The position numbers and the translations under genes are program-made. The notes beneath the pieces are model-generated. The model saw only the letters and a list, made by a program, of their open reading frames with translations. It had not been told where the DNA came from and ran no database searches. 64,000 bases of DNA from Opisthocomus hoazin (Eukaryota; Chordata; Aves; Opisthocomiformes; Opisthocomidae): the NCBI RefSeq assembly GCF_030867145.1, contig NC_134417.1, positions 11,943,577 to 12,007,576 on the forward strand, given 5' to 3'. Below, piece after piece: positions 1 through 14,321 of this stretch. Each line of letters opens with the position of its first letter. Within the stretch, counting starts at the first letter, position 1.

Positions 1-681
1 TAATTAAAATATACATGTGGGCTTGCCACTGCAAAGTGGAAATTTCCATTGTGTATATGGGAATTACTCAAACTTTCTTTTTTTTAAATTAAGCCTGGCA
101 AAATTTCAGTTGCCTCTTGCAGTTTAGTGATGTTATATGTGTCTGTCTGAGCTTTTGCATAAAGATGGTATTAAAATGGAATGCAGTCTTTTTTCAATAA
201 AGATTAAAAAAAAAGAGGAAACTAATGTGTACACCCCAAAAAAATTTCTAAAAATCTTTGAGACCATTCATTCTGCTTGAAGCTCAAACCTCCCAGTTGT
301 CTTATTCGGCATGGGCAAGGTGGTTTGGTCACATCTTACCAGAGCTGCTCCCAGGAGAGGCTTGCCAGCAGCACGAGACGAGTTGTTTGTCATGCCAGAG
401 CAAATCCCTGCTTCTGGCACTCTGTGGTAAGATTGTTTTCATAAAGTGCCTTGCACCTGAAAATGGCAGCTATTGAGTCAGCTGTGCTGGGCTTTTGAAA
501 AGGCTCTATCTGATAGACTGGCTGCCTTGGGGAAAGTAGAAATTATGAAATGGTCCATAGTAATAGATGCACATGTTTCTGTTGTGTTCCAAAATTTCTG
601 CATGCTTTCCCTCCTGAAATAATTTTTGTGGTGGTTAATCTATGGAACTAACTCTTCTGCCATATAGTTTGTTCTTTAAGC

Positions 682-717
682 TACCATTCTACTTTTTACT
701 ACCATTCTGCTTTTTAC
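682..717 (+). repeat. 18-bp tandem duplication
   Basis: Two adjacent 18-bp copies (682-699, 700-717) of TACCATTCTRCTTTTTAC, differing at one position. Confidence 0.9.
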
Positions 718-3700
718 TAAGTAAGTTAAGATCAAGGCATTTAAACTCAATAGGATTAATCCGTATCAGTCCTTCTCAACCAAACAAGCATATGTTGGAT
801 GAGTGATTGGGTGATGCTGTAGTCTGTGTGCTACCTAGGTAGTGCTTCATGAAGATGTTCCTTCAGTTGTATTGCTTTCAGCTGGACTCCTAACCAGAGG
901 GAGATAGACCAGTAACAGTGGCAAAGCTTGTCCCTCAGTGTTTGAACAAAAGTATGGAAGGTAAGCATGGTGTTGGCTTGCTAACTGATAGTGGTAGCAC
1001 AATAGATGTTTCTGTGCCTTGTTTAGAAATTTTAAAATAGGACTTCATAGATGACTGTTGAATGCTCAAGAGCATTATTTTTGGAGAGTTGGAAATATGA
1101 GTTGTTTTTCATGAATTATCACTGTGTAAAGTGGTAGTAAATAACATGACAGGATTATTCAGTTTTTGTGAAGGTCAGTGGGAGGAGGAGGAGTGCCTTG
1201 GTGTGGAATTGTAGCTAACTTAAAATCCAAAATGTTTGCTTATTTAGATAAAATGGTGTGAAATAAAATGTATGTCTTGTAAGAGCTCTTCCAGAGACAT
1301 GTTTTGCCCTTGCAAAAGAACTGAATTATCAGCAAGCTGATTTCTGTGGTAGTTGATCACACTTTATCATTTTATCATGACAGAGGCAGTTTTTAGCTAT
1401 GTATTTAATTTGCTGAATATGTGGAAAGCTGCTCTCAAAGTTCTAACAAGTGTTAGGACTTAGAAGCGTGTAAGAAATAGAGTGTAACGGTTTGGAAAGA
1501 CATTGAACTGTTACCTGGAAATTTTGGAAGACTAGCTTTTAATGCATGCTATGAGAGCAAACAATGGTCACACTACTGTGGGACATTTTAAAATGGCTAA
1601 CACAAAGCAAATATAAGTACATATTAAATTTAAGAATACTTGAAATTCATGTTTAACTGAATATAAAGACTACTTAGGTAATCTGCATGACCAGTTTACA
1701 GGATTTTTCTGTGTAGTAAGTATTGTGCACTATAGTTACTAGACTGTAGATAACTGCATAAGCATATCTTTCTCACTTTATGGGGCTTTAGGTCACTAAT
1801 TTTCAAGCAACAAGTAATTTTTTTAAAACTATCATTTTCAGATTTGTAAGGGTTGTTACTAGCCCAGCACTATTTTGTATGATAATGCTTTTACAGTACT
1901 AGGAAAAAATTATATGATTCCTGAAAAAAGGAAACAAAATTTCTAGTTGAAAAAATTGTGCACATCTTTATGCATTGTTTTGCATATTTGCAGTGTATTA
2001 GTTAAATGCTTAGGATGTCTGTTCTTGTTGCCAGCTCAAACAATTAAAAAAAAAAAACCAAAAACCAAAAAACTCCAAAGAATTTGTCTAACCCAATTTG
2101 GTAGAGTTTTTTTATTTCTGTTGTTTGTAAGAAAGATGGTAAAGTTTTCCCCTAAGCATCAGAAACAGCTTTATATTCTTAAATGAAAGCTGTCTTCTAA
2201 CCATATGAATCCTAAGGCTGAGGTTTTGAATAATTTAGTTACAAAAAATTTGCTCAGAATTTTCTTTCTTCTCCAAGATGTGATTAAAAATGACAGTTGG
2301 CAACAGCAACTATAGATGTTTTCTTCTGGCCTAATAATTAAGAACTACAGTACCAGCAAATGAACTGTGTGTGCCCCAGATAGTCTTCTAGTTTAGAAGC
2401 TACGAACAATACTCCATTTAGTTTTAGTTACTCGGATTTACCAGTGTGTTCCTTTTACCCTCAGTGTTATAGCAAACGTAGCTCCTAAAGGCTATGAACT
2501 GGCGAATGGGTCGCATGTACGCATCTGTGGACTCCGCAGAGATGGACAATGAGATGGTTTTGAAATGCTGCCAGCTGCTTTTGCTGTGTATTGTAAAAGA
2601 CCCTCCTTTTACCTCTAGGTTGACCAATGAAAAAAGAAAAACAAAAATAACCTATGAATTTTCCATGACAGAAAATCCTGGCTTGCTTGTAGTATAGTAG
2701 GTGATCAGTCTAATCTTCTAATAATCTTTTGAACCATGTAGAGTTGAAGGGGGAATTAGCAGGTGACAGAAGACCATACTGCCATCTGATAATTAAGGAA
2801 AACTGAAAAATACTCTGGCAACACACATCTATTTGGTACTGTTTAGTCACTGCAATTACTGGAATATGAAGAATATGTGGATGTAAATTGAGTTGCTGAG
2901 GGCAGGAGAATGAATGTGCATTTCTATTGTTACTCTTAATGATCTTCACATGATTAACTTCTAGGGTGACCTTAAAACTAAGTTCATTAGTAAGAGTTAG
3001 TCTGTGGCGCTCTGCTAGAGTTTTAGTATTTGTAGCAAGCTGAGGTTTCCTACTTCAGACTATCAGAGAGCAGGCACATGGAAAGATAAAGGCAGCAGTT
3101 TTCTGGACTGTTGCAGTTGCACTGTTTTAAGATCTCCCTCCCCTTCTGCCTTTTAGGCTGTTTATTCACTGATAGCTTTGTTTGTAGTTTTGCTTTTTAA
3201 GTTATGTGCTAGCTAAATGTTATGTTCATGTCTGGAGAAGAGAAAAATGGTTCATAATGTTCCAGTTGGCTTAAGAAAAAGATACCTTTCTGAAGTTACG
3301 AGTGCCACAAAAGGGTAAATTCCTTAGCAAAGAACACAGAGTACAGTATGTTCTGTCTCAAGCGGCACCGCATCTGGAAGAAATAGAGGCTTGGGACAAA
3401 AACTGACAGTCTTGCAGAAGATATTGTAAAAGTGTCAGTGATATTATAACAGATTAAACAATTGAAGGTGAGTACACTTTGGTTGTAGCAGATAGAATGC
3501 AAAATCCAGCAAACTCTGAAAAACTGACACTCATAACATGAAATTGTAATTTGATAATAGCAGGAGAAGAATTTTGGTTGTGAAATTGGTAATAACAATT
3601 GCTGTGCTAGAAGCTGGTAGATCGTGAAAATCTGTGCTGTTTGTTGTATTTTAATGTTTCTAATTACTTTTTTTTTCATTACTATAAATACTGACATGGA

Positions 3701-6700
3701 GATAACATTGCAACTACTTGACTTTAATAGCACTATCACTTTTAGAAAAGTACTATTTAAGTTGTAATTTAGAGGCAGATCAGTAGATAAGTCAGTGACT
3801 TCCGTAGTATCATCAGGTCTCATTATTTGACTGAGCTTTCCATGAAAATGGAAGATGCTCTCAGAAGTCACAGTTTGTGGGGTTGAGAAGTTACGTGAGC
3901 ATCTGTTTAATTTTAAAAGATACCTAGTCCTTCCAGTTTCAGAGACAAGCTTCAAAAGTTAATGTGAGAATAATTTGGAGTATCTGAAAACGGAAGACAG
4001 ATGTCATTCCATGTGAGTAATTGTTAAATCCTTTGGCATTTCTTGGTTTTTTGGGGTTTTTTTTTCTTGTTGTTGGTTTGGTTTTTTTTTTAATTGATTA
4101 GGGTCTGACTTGTTACTGTTTTTGAAAAGTTGGGGTTGTGACTATTGCTTCTGGTTAGCTTTTCTGTTTAGTCATTAACTAGCAATGCTAATAGTTTATT
4201 AAAGAAGCACAAAAAGAATTAAAGCATAACCCTGAAGTTGTGAATCCTATTTGTAGAGTACTGGGACGCCCAGAAGGCCATTCTATCAAATGTCGACACA
4301 GAGAGAATTCTTACTGATTGATGCAAATGTTTCAATAAGAATTTCCGGGTTTGTTGCCTAATTAAGATATGTATTGGAGAATATTTATGTGGGAATTTCC
4401 TATAGAAATAACGCAATTTTTTATTTGTCACTGTAGTTGCATGCTAACAAAAGCTGTATGTGCCTAAACCTAGACAGAGAAAGAAAGAGATGAAGTATCA
4501 CTTGCTGGTGTGTCTTTTAACTCACTCCCTTTTGCTGTTGTAAACTTGATATGTAATGTCAGCCTAGGCACAAAAGAATGACTTGAGGATGGAGTGCCTG
4601 GATGAACTTGCTTTTGTTAGTGTAGCCTTTCCATTTATATTTTAGTGTGGTTTGCTTTAATGAAATGTCACAGAGAAACCAAGTTTGGACTTAAAAATAT
4701 GATTCTGTTCTTCAGAGCAGTGACTGTTAATCAAATGGGTTTTATGACAAACTGTTTCCTAGTTTCTCATCAGATTTTCTATATGTTAATGATAGACTCT
4801 TTCCACCTAACATGCATTTGCATGGTAAAACTGCTGCTATGCTTTGGCCTCAGTAGGCATTCGTCTTGCAGCAATTGCTGGGTTTGGCACCCTGTGCTGC
4901 GGTGACTGTGGTGTTGGTTCAGCCTGTATTTTTTTCCTTGCTTTTGATGGCAGCATCCAAGATACCAGCTTCCAGTGCTAACTGGAAAGCATGATCCTTG
5001 CCAACTCTGGCCTTCCAGAGACAGTACCTTTGCCTGATCACTGTGTGGGTGCCTTCGGAAGTGATACGTAAGCAAAGACATTCATATGGGTAAAAATGGT
5101 GGGCATGGGGACAGGGTTGGTGAGGCAAGGGTAGCCATGTAGAATAGGAAGAGCAGAAGAGGTGCTTGATGGGAGCTTGCAGAAATTCTCCAGGCAGGAG
5201 GATCTAGCACGTTTGTGTACAGGGAAGCCAAATGACTAGTCAACACGGGACATAGGTTTCAGTGTAGTACATTGATTTTTTGGAGAGTATCAAATGATCC
5301 ATCCAGAGGGCAAATGATAATGCTGGTGAGAGGAGATAAGAGAAGGTCATATAAAATGATACAGTGTATTAAGTTGATTGAACTTTCTGAAAGTAAGACA
5401 AATCTGGATTCTGGTCAAGGCTCAGTCAGATGCTTCTTGGACCAGTGTAAAAATTCTGGTGTTTACACTTGTAAAGACATTTCTTCAATCAAGTCACCTT
5501 AATCTGTCCTGAGCCCCATTTTAACTGTTAATACCTTGCTAATTAATTTGCATGTAGCTCTGCAGACATATATTGCTTGAATACAGACATTGTCATATGT
5601 AAAATGGAAAAGCAAGATTTTTGCTTTCACAACAGTGCCTTTAAATGTTTAGTTTATATTCCAAAACTCAACTTCAGATTCTTGGATAAAAAGATGAGAT
5701 GATGAGGTTGCTTCATTTCTGTTACCATCATTATTTTGAGTTATAGTGGGGAGGCTCAGTAGTGTTCTTGAGCTGTCTGAGGAAGACATGTTACTGCTTA
5801 ATGTGAATGAAATTTTTCATTGTAAATGTGACTTTGAAGAGAAGCAGAAATGATTGTAACTGTTATATCTGAAGCACAGAGGTGGGGATGGGTCTCTCAA
5901 GTGTAAGCCACACAGCTCTCAGAAATGGGCTGCAAGTGTCATTTTTTACCAGAACTTGTGAATTTCCTTTTTGAGCCCTAGTTTTATCTATATCAGTAAA
6001 AGGTAGAAATTATTCTAGACTCTGGACAGTTAGTGTTGCTTTAGCTTCTACCATAAATGATTTACACTGGGAAGATTAATATCACATCCGTTATAATCCT
6101 AGTAGTTTCTTCAAATGTACATTTTCTAATAGGCTAGAGATGGCACTTGTTCTAGGGTTTGCTCAACACAGGGAAGGTCTTCTGCATGATCTCATGTCTC
6201 GCACGGAAATTCCCTAGTCTCTGTTTTTGCCTACTCTTTCCTCTCCTTGTGTACCATTGATGGTGTGCAGGTTTTATTGCTGGATGCAAGAGTTTCTTGT
6301 TGTAGGATCAAAATGTTAGTGAGTAAGTCTGTGACTTTCTGTGTGTGTAGTGAACTATGGAACTGAGACATTGAGGAACCTTTCTGTTGACGCTAACACT
6401 TGCATTTCTGTAGCAGCACTAAACAAGAGCTGCTTCTGTCTCTCTTGGAAGGAATATCATTGCAGTTGCATTGTACTTGAGTTAGTTGTTTCTGAAGTTT
6501 TTCACTAGTTTATTTATGGTATGATTATTAGAGATGCTGAAAATCCACACAACTGAAAAACTTGTCCTTACTAACTCTGGTACCTTTGCTGTGGTAATAG
6601 CTGAGAAGGTGCATTGTGAGCCTCTGGATGTTCTATACCTGAATGCAAAAGTAACTAATCTAGCTAATCTAAATTTACACCAACTGTAAAGCTTGATTAG

Positions 6701-9700
6701 AGTGTTTCAGAGCTGAATTGCTATGGGTTGGTGGCACATCTTCCTAGCTTCTGAAGTCGTCCAGGCATTTAAACTTGTGTACTGTTAGCTCCATCTCCAA
6801 GCTGTTTGCCTGCAAGTGGTTGGCTTGAACTTCTTTAAAGGGCGTGGTAGGACCATCCTTTTCTACTGTAAATGTAGCAACTCTATTCTTGTTTATTCTA
6901 TTTCATTTCCATGAGAGCATAAGCTTCTTTTATTTGCATGTGGTTCTGAAAACAGTTTTTAGTTGAAACAGTCTCTTATTTGTGAATAGTTGGTACATTT
7001 AAGTTAAACATTAAGTTCTTATGCCTTTTGTATTCTTCCTGATTAAATGTTTATGTTGTTGAGGAATGAAGCAAATATTTAAAATGTTTGAAATTGATCA
7101 TGAACGGTAATTAAGATTTATGGTTTGAGAGTATTCAGATTCCTACTGTGCTTTCATTTTCCTTATGTGTCTGCCCTTCTCTTGACAAGGTTTAGATACC
7201 ATGTGCATGCTGTTATTGAACTTTCACCAAGGCAAAGGTTGTGCATAATAAAACCAAGAGCAATTGCCACTTTAGCAGATTCGCCGTAACCAACCTTTAC
7301 TTTGGGGCAGAGTTCTTTGAATTTAACTATGTCAGAGATTCTGTAGGGAAACATTATTTTTGTGTCACTTAATTTGTCCCTTTTTATGGCACAACTGTCC
7401 AGTATTTTATATTGTTTACTTTGATTCTATACTCTATAATTTATTAGAAAGCTAATATGTTATATTTAAATTACATAAAATATACAGTTAGTTCAGAATA
7501 TTTAATCTTGAAGATTTTGTCAAGTAAAATGTAAAGCCAGTCTCAAAACTGGAATGATTTTGCGTCACATTAAGGGTTGTAGTTGTTTTTGCAGACAATC
7601 TGATTTTGTATTCTGAAAAACAGAAGTGTTGTCTCTCCAAGAGATCTGTGAGAAAAATATTGTTTATGTATTTCCGATACTGGCTTGCCTGATATTCTCA
7701 GGTCCTAAAGAAAAGCTGCTCGTTGCATGGAAGCAGCTTTGTGTGTATGTTGGTTTGGTTTTTTTTTCTGGGAATGGTTTTCTAACAGATAGGGAGCCCA
7801 GGACGCGCTGTATTGCAGAAGTATGCAAATTTAACTTCCTTGCGGTTCTCTGTTACTTGCAAAAGTGATCTAACATCAACTAGTGTGTTATGAATGACTC
7901 TGTTTATAAACATCAGAAAATACAGTTAGAAAGCAGTAACTTGTGCACACAGCTCCACGGGGCTAGTGGTATTGACTGGTATCACCTCAGCATCCCGGTT
8001 TCACAGAGAATGGCACTATTTCAGATTTGCTCTTGATGACATGCTCATTAATGCCACAGCTTGTTGTATTAAAGCAAGTGAGACGCGGGTAGGCGGAACA
8101 GTGGCCTGTGATCTGTTGTGGGACTTGGGAGACTGGAGTTCACTTCCTTACTTTTCCCTTGCTCTTTGGAACCGGAGGGGAAAGTGCCATGTCTTGGCAG
8201 CTGCAAGGAGCAATTGCAGAGGTGAATTTGTGCATGCCAGCTGCTATTCTGAACTACAGCACATTTAGTCCAAATGAAATGGAAGAACACAGACTCATAG
8301 AAACCTTGACACAACAGATTCAAGCAAGAGTTTTGTGAGTTTTATAGATCAGGAAACATCTGGGTTAACGTGGGATGAGCAGGCATTGCTTTGCCTAAGG
8401 ATATGGGGTAGACAGATTTCATATCTCTGTTCCAGAACAGGGGATAAAATGCTCCTAGCCTTGTACTGGAGGCAGGTGAAACTTGTTGAACTCTTAGAAA
8501 AATACCTAATTAGGCAAATGAGAACAGGTCACACATGGTCCAAGATAATCAGTTTGGACAAATTCAGCCCGACGATATGGTGTAGCTGAACTGTGAACAG
8601 GTTAGGTTTGCAGAGTGTTTCAGGAAAGGTACTTCCATCAATGCTGCACACAATAGCATGTTTTCAAAATTACTTTTGCAGAAGTGGTGCTTCTGGCATA
8701 GGTAAGGTTTCCATTGATGTGTTTTATTAGAAGTACTGAATGCAACAGTACAAAGCTTAGGCAGCCTGAGATCCTTTTGAATGATGCATGTGAAGGAAAC
8801 TACGTGAAATTGATACTGTTGATGAATTTGCATGGCTATTCTGTGTACTCAGCAGCCAAAGGAGGCTGGAAGGATTTTGTTTGGATGAAAAGGTATCTTT
8901 CTAAAGTAAACATGTATCTGCTTTGTAACAGAATTACTCTCCATCCTGACTTAAGCCTCAGGCAACTATTCTGTACCTATACCATAGTAGGTGACATCAG
9001 ATCAGGCCCATGAGCAGTCTAACAATTAGGTATCTCAGCTTGGTGTTTTACTGCTTGTTCTTGAGCCACCCATGTTTATCTTAAAGGCATAGTGGAAAAT
9101 GTTGATTTTATTACTCATCAGAGTTACTGTACTATGTTGAATAAATTCCTGTAGAGTGAATAATTAACTTCAATGTAAATCTTCTAGTCCTCCTTCCATA
9201 AGATACATACGTGCTTAGTGGGCACAAAATTTATCACTCTGGCTGGTTTGATGGTCTTCCTCTAGCAAAGATCAGTACATACAGTTTTGGAAGAAGTTAA
9301 AAATACCAGTTTTTCCCTCTTAAATTAGATCTTGTTCACTGTGTAATGCCGTACATAGAAAACTGAGGAAAATTCCATGGATTATCAGTTTATACGTTGA
9401 AACGTAACATTTCTTCATTGTTACCCTCTACCTTTTAATAATTAAAAACTTTTGATGGTAATAAATGCATCCAGCCATGTTTATGACCCCAGGCTGAGAA
9501 ACATACGCTCCGACTCTTTCGGGTAGTGAAGCTACAGACTGACTGCATGATACTTAAAGAGCTTTTCACTTCATACTACTTTGTTAATAACTGTACCTGA
9601 TACCATAATTATACCCTGTCTCTTCTTTTAAAAATTAGCAATATGTTTCAGCAGTTGCAATATCTTTTTTGGGTTTTTTTTATTTGTATAGCAAATTACT

Positions 9701-10096
9701 TTGCCCTTTCAGTACTCTCCTGTTTTAAAGGTTTACAAGCATCCTCTTTGCTTCATTAGAAGTGAATTTATTTTTGTATCTTCTTTCTTTAGAAGACCAG
9801 GTCCTCATCCTTTTACAGACATATTAGATTATTTCTTTCTGTGTTTAGAGGACTGTGTTCTGTGATCAAGGCTACTTTCACTTTGGATAACATGAAGTGT
9901 AATTCTCTTCTATTAATGTCTCCTGAAGCTTTTTCACTTTTTCAGGGAAAGATAAGCTCTCTTTCCATATCCTATACCAGTGTAAACTATAATAATAATA
10001 AAATTAGAGTCACTGAACCCTATTGATTATTCATTTTGTTATAAAGAGTAAAAGACTGATCACAGTAAGTTAAAAAGTTAATCTCCAGTAAATTTG

Positions 10097-10115
10097 TTTT
10101 TTTTTAAAAAAAAAA
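10097..10115 (+). repeat. T9-A10 self-complementary run inside a direct repeat
   Basis: Nine T directly followed by ten A, flanked on both sides by the same 16-nt motif AAAAAGTTAATCTCCA (about 10069-10084 and 10111-10126). The pattern suggests a small local duplication. Confidence 0.8.
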
Positions 10116-12753
10116 GTTAATCTCCACTGCTCTTTTATTACAGGCCACCATTTAAACGCCTGAAATAATTTGTCCTTTCACATTGTTTAAAGGATTGATT
10201 TAGTTGTCCCCTAATCATCTTTATATTTGGGGGATCAAGAATAATCTTGGCATAAGTAAAAAGATTTTTTCCATGTAAGCTGGGGGGGGGGGAAGCCCCA
10301 AACCCAAACAGAACAAACAAAAACTTGGGCAGTTTTATCTTCTTGGAAAGATGACAGAAACCTCTGTGTGTGTATTCATATAAAGCTAACTTTATATATA
10401 TCAATGGCAGTTAGTTCCGTTGCTCAAATTCTTATAACATGCAAGTCTTTTCACGGATGTTTAATTAGTATTTCCTCAGTTAAAATACAGCAGCATTTTC
10501 TCTTCTCTCCTTAATGAGTAAAGGGAACATCTGATGCATATCCTTGTCTTAAAGTTCCTTTTGTATGTCTTATACCTTATAGTGCGTTCTTTTCTCACTG
10601 AGACAGGATAGAACTTCTGGTTTAATCTGGCGAGAGCTAAAAAGGGACCAACAGTGCATGAAAGCTTTCCTTTTCCCACCCGACTGGCTTAAAGAATCCC
10701 AGATAAACTAACACAAGAATGCTACGGGTTACAGTATGGGTTTTGTGGGGGGTTTTTTGCGCTAAAAGCTATAGCAGTTTGATTCAAAGCCCAATAAAAG
10801 AAGCAGAATTGTAATGTTTTGTAATTATAGACAGCACATACTAGTAACCAGCTGATTATTAACATAAAAGCAGTAATTCTTCTGCACAACCTGTATTTGC
10901 AAATTATGCTAGCTTGGCTGTCATTAGAAACAACAGATTGAAGGATGATGCAGCAGTAGAGTGGTATTTGCGCCAGGGACAGAGGAGGTGTGTCCCTCAT
11001 GCCAGACAAAAAGAACAGCCACAAAAGAAAATAAGCTCTTGAGTCAGCATTTGTTAAGTCTGTCATTGTTGTAGAAGCAGCTGCACGTGGAAACAAGACA
11101 AACAGAATTTGAAATGAAGAGCTGGATAAGCAATTAGCAGTTGCCAGCAGGGATGGAGAAAACTGTTGGGCCTGATTGCCTATTAACTGCTCTGTTTTTC
11201 ATGACAGCTTTGATAACAGGTCAAAAAAGTGGCAGGAGCTGCTGCTTGGCCTGCTCACTGTATCCGTTGTGGTTGTTCAGCCACAGACTCTCTTCCGTAC
11301 ACAAAGAAATACCACGATGGCATCAACAGTAGTTTGTGTATGTATTTGTATTGGATGTGGAATGTTTCCAGGAGACCCCAGTGCACTATCTTCAGATACG
11401 AAAAGCCTTCCCAGGCGTGGAAGGCAGGCTGGGAATAGATGAATATTGTCAGTTCATGTTAAGCATATTGGTGAGGACCTAAAAGAGGATCAAGGTCACT
11501 TTCTCAGCATAAAAACGGTGTTTGTACCTACCCTGTCCTGGGGCAGTAAGAGATGGTTTAACGTAAGCATAGACTGCAGAAAATCTAAGTGTCATATGAA
11601 CACTACCAGAGTAGAGAGAAGTGTGTTCTTTGTAATCAAATATATCTTTCAGCAGGTAGTTGTGGTTCCAATAGACATGTACCTTGGGAGGCTTAATGTT
11701 AAATCTTGTCGAATTGTCTGTGGACTGAGTCATCTTGGGTGGTGATAAGCCTGTGTGTGCAAGGTATTTATTAGTTTAGACAGAAGGTCCCTGTTTGTAT
11801 ATTGTAATTCTCTGAAATGTTGAACTAATTTGGGTGTTGTCTCCGATTTCTCCAACTAGATCTGTCCTGAATGCCAGAACCACAATTGCAGCATTTCTGC
11901 CATTTAATTGACCAGCTAATTTACCCTGTAATTATGTAATAGGGTATTTAGGACTGTCTTTTTAGAGCAGAGGTATTAGCTCTATTTATCTGCTTTGTTC
12001 AAGAACAGATGTTTCTACTATGTTGCTGAAATAATCAACATCTTTGGAAGTCAAAGATTGCTATTTTTTGAAATAGAATATGATGGAAAATCTAAACTAT
12101 GACCCATAAAAGGGGAGGGGTGAAACTAATTGCATTGCAACTTTGCAGAAATTGTTTTTGATAAAATCTGACTCACGGTAATGGTAAATAGTTAAAAACA
12201 TTGGCTGTATAACAGAAGTGGTGTTGTCTCTTGCACCTGTGTGGCTAAATATTTCACTTAAGCTTTGACGTGCTCTTTCTGTATTTCAGAAGACTGTCTT
12301 CTGGGTTTTTTTGCAACTTCAGAGTCCTTTGAATTTCCTCAGTAATTTGGATTCAAATGTTTACATTTTCCCCCCACTTTTTCCATAGTTCATTATTTCT
12401 ATATTTTTAGTTGCCACATCAGGGTTCCAAACAAGGTACTTGCACTTCCAGAAACAACTGTGTGTAAGGTCACTTTTTCTGAATCTAGATTTTAAATGTG
12501 TGGGGGTTTTTTTCTTTTGGGTATGAAGACTGATACATGCTGCTAGTAAGCTTAGCAAAATGGATGAGTAGGATTTTAGTACTTAAATAAGATTGAGTGA
12601 CATGAAGGAAAAAGACTTAACTTGCCACCCACACTCAAGGCCATATCCTCTGTGACCGACAGGAACAGTCCCAGTGAAGACACACAAAATACTAACCCGA
12701 GTAAAGTAGACAAGATCTCATTAAAGTAACCCACTGTTGCTTAAAAACTGTTT

Positions 12754-12825
12754 TTATATAGCATCATGGAAGAAAACTAAATGACTATGGAAACATTATA
12801 TAGCATCATGCAAGAGAAGTAAACT
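12754..12825 (+). repeat. Imperfect 42-bp tandem duplication
   Basis: The motif TTATATAGCATCATG occurs at 12754-12768 and 12796-12810, each followed by a similar purine-rich AAGARAA-type tail and then CTATGG, the second with a small deletion. Confidence 0.75.
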
Positions 12826-14321
12826 ATGGGCTTAAAAGAAGCAGAAACATTTGCTGAGATGAGAATCATCCAGTGAGCCCAAATAAATATTTTTACTTTT
12901 GTACTTTGAGACAGTAATCCCATACTCTTGTGACGAAAAAATTTATTGTGTTTTCATGAATGGTCTGGCAATACAGTTGCTTAGAAGGTTTCACCACATC
13001 TCATGTTACATGTTTTCCTTAAGACCGTGACCCCCAGTTGAAGTTTGTTACATGAGAATCTTAACTTCCAAGCCGTTTTCTTTTTATAGGAAATGTTTAA
13101 CACTAATGGTTTCAGGTAAGTACAAACTTCAAAACATAAACTCCAAAGATTAAAAAAACCCGACAGCAACCAAACAAGAAAAAAAAAGTGTAAAAAATGT
13201 TCTTTAAAATATAAAGTCATGGTATTTTATAGTATTTTGAACAAATAATTGCTTTGTTTGTTTAAAAATAGTGTTTTGAGAGAAGTTGGGGGCTACTCAT
13301 TGCTAGCTCATGAGCATTGCTCGTGTCATAATGCCTACAGGTTTAGCTACATGTGGGATACCTCATTCAGCATTTCTTTTTTAGCTCTAGAGACCTTTCC
13401 AGCATTTTCTACAGGGTATTCTTTTTCTCATTACAAACAGATCAACAGTTCTTAGTGAGTAGTTCAAAGCATAGTATAGTTTATTCTCTGCCTTACGGAG
13501 TTCTCTTACCAGCAGAAAAAACAGTAGCAAGAAGATTGTCCCATTGCCTCTTGTATTAGAAAATCAAAGGTAAAAACTTACTTTGCATTTATGAAAATGC
13601 CGTTGAGGGAATCGAAACTATTGTATTGAAAACTGCCCAGCAATCTAAATGTATGCATAGTTACTAAAAAGCTGAGTTTTTAATTTAATAACTCTTATAT
13701 AGAATATGAATAAAAATTATGAAAAGTTTATCATGGAAGTTCAACAAAATGCAAAATAATATGAGGAGGAATACCATAATATGTAGCCTTGGATTGGTAG
13801 CTTTGAGTAAAACTGTCAGTCCCAATATCCTGGTCAGGTTCGAATTTCTGTCTACCTGAATTTCCATCCAGTGGCATGCTTTCCGAGATGATATCCAAAT
13901 ATGTTGAATAGCTGTGTTTCTTAATAATTTAATATTTGCAAGTCCATTTTTAAGCCAGATTGCTTTTGCTTTATAAAAACCCAAACAAAGAAAAAAAACT
14001 AAGGCAGACCTTACACTCTATGGTAGGCACATCACCACCTGTAGCACGTAGTGCTGTCTACAGCCAGGTGCTGCTCAGAGCTTCATATGTGCAGGTGGGT
14101 GCTGCTGTAGGCTTGCTTTGGGTGTGCAATGGCATGTGCGCAGTGGAAAATGGTAAATGCAAGTAACATCTTGCGTACGGAGGCAATTGTCTGTGACTTC
14201 CTTACAAACTCACACTTACTGACAAGGGTCCGAGTCATCCTGTGGTAGTAAAGCTTCTCTAAGAGGGAATGGGCAAGGATCTGTTGTGGGGGTTTGTCAA
14301 CCCTTGCAAAGGTTTTTGATG

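Noticed and set aside
196..210. AATAAA followed by an A-run near the window start, as the 3' end of an upstream gene
   Set aside because: No coding exon or other gene evidence precedes it within 200 nt, and such hexamers are common in AT-rich DNA.
7163..8833. Several 60-100 codon open frames on both strands at 7.1-8.8 kb as possible small genes
   Set aside because: They overlap each other, have no recognisable motif and are of lengths expected by chance.
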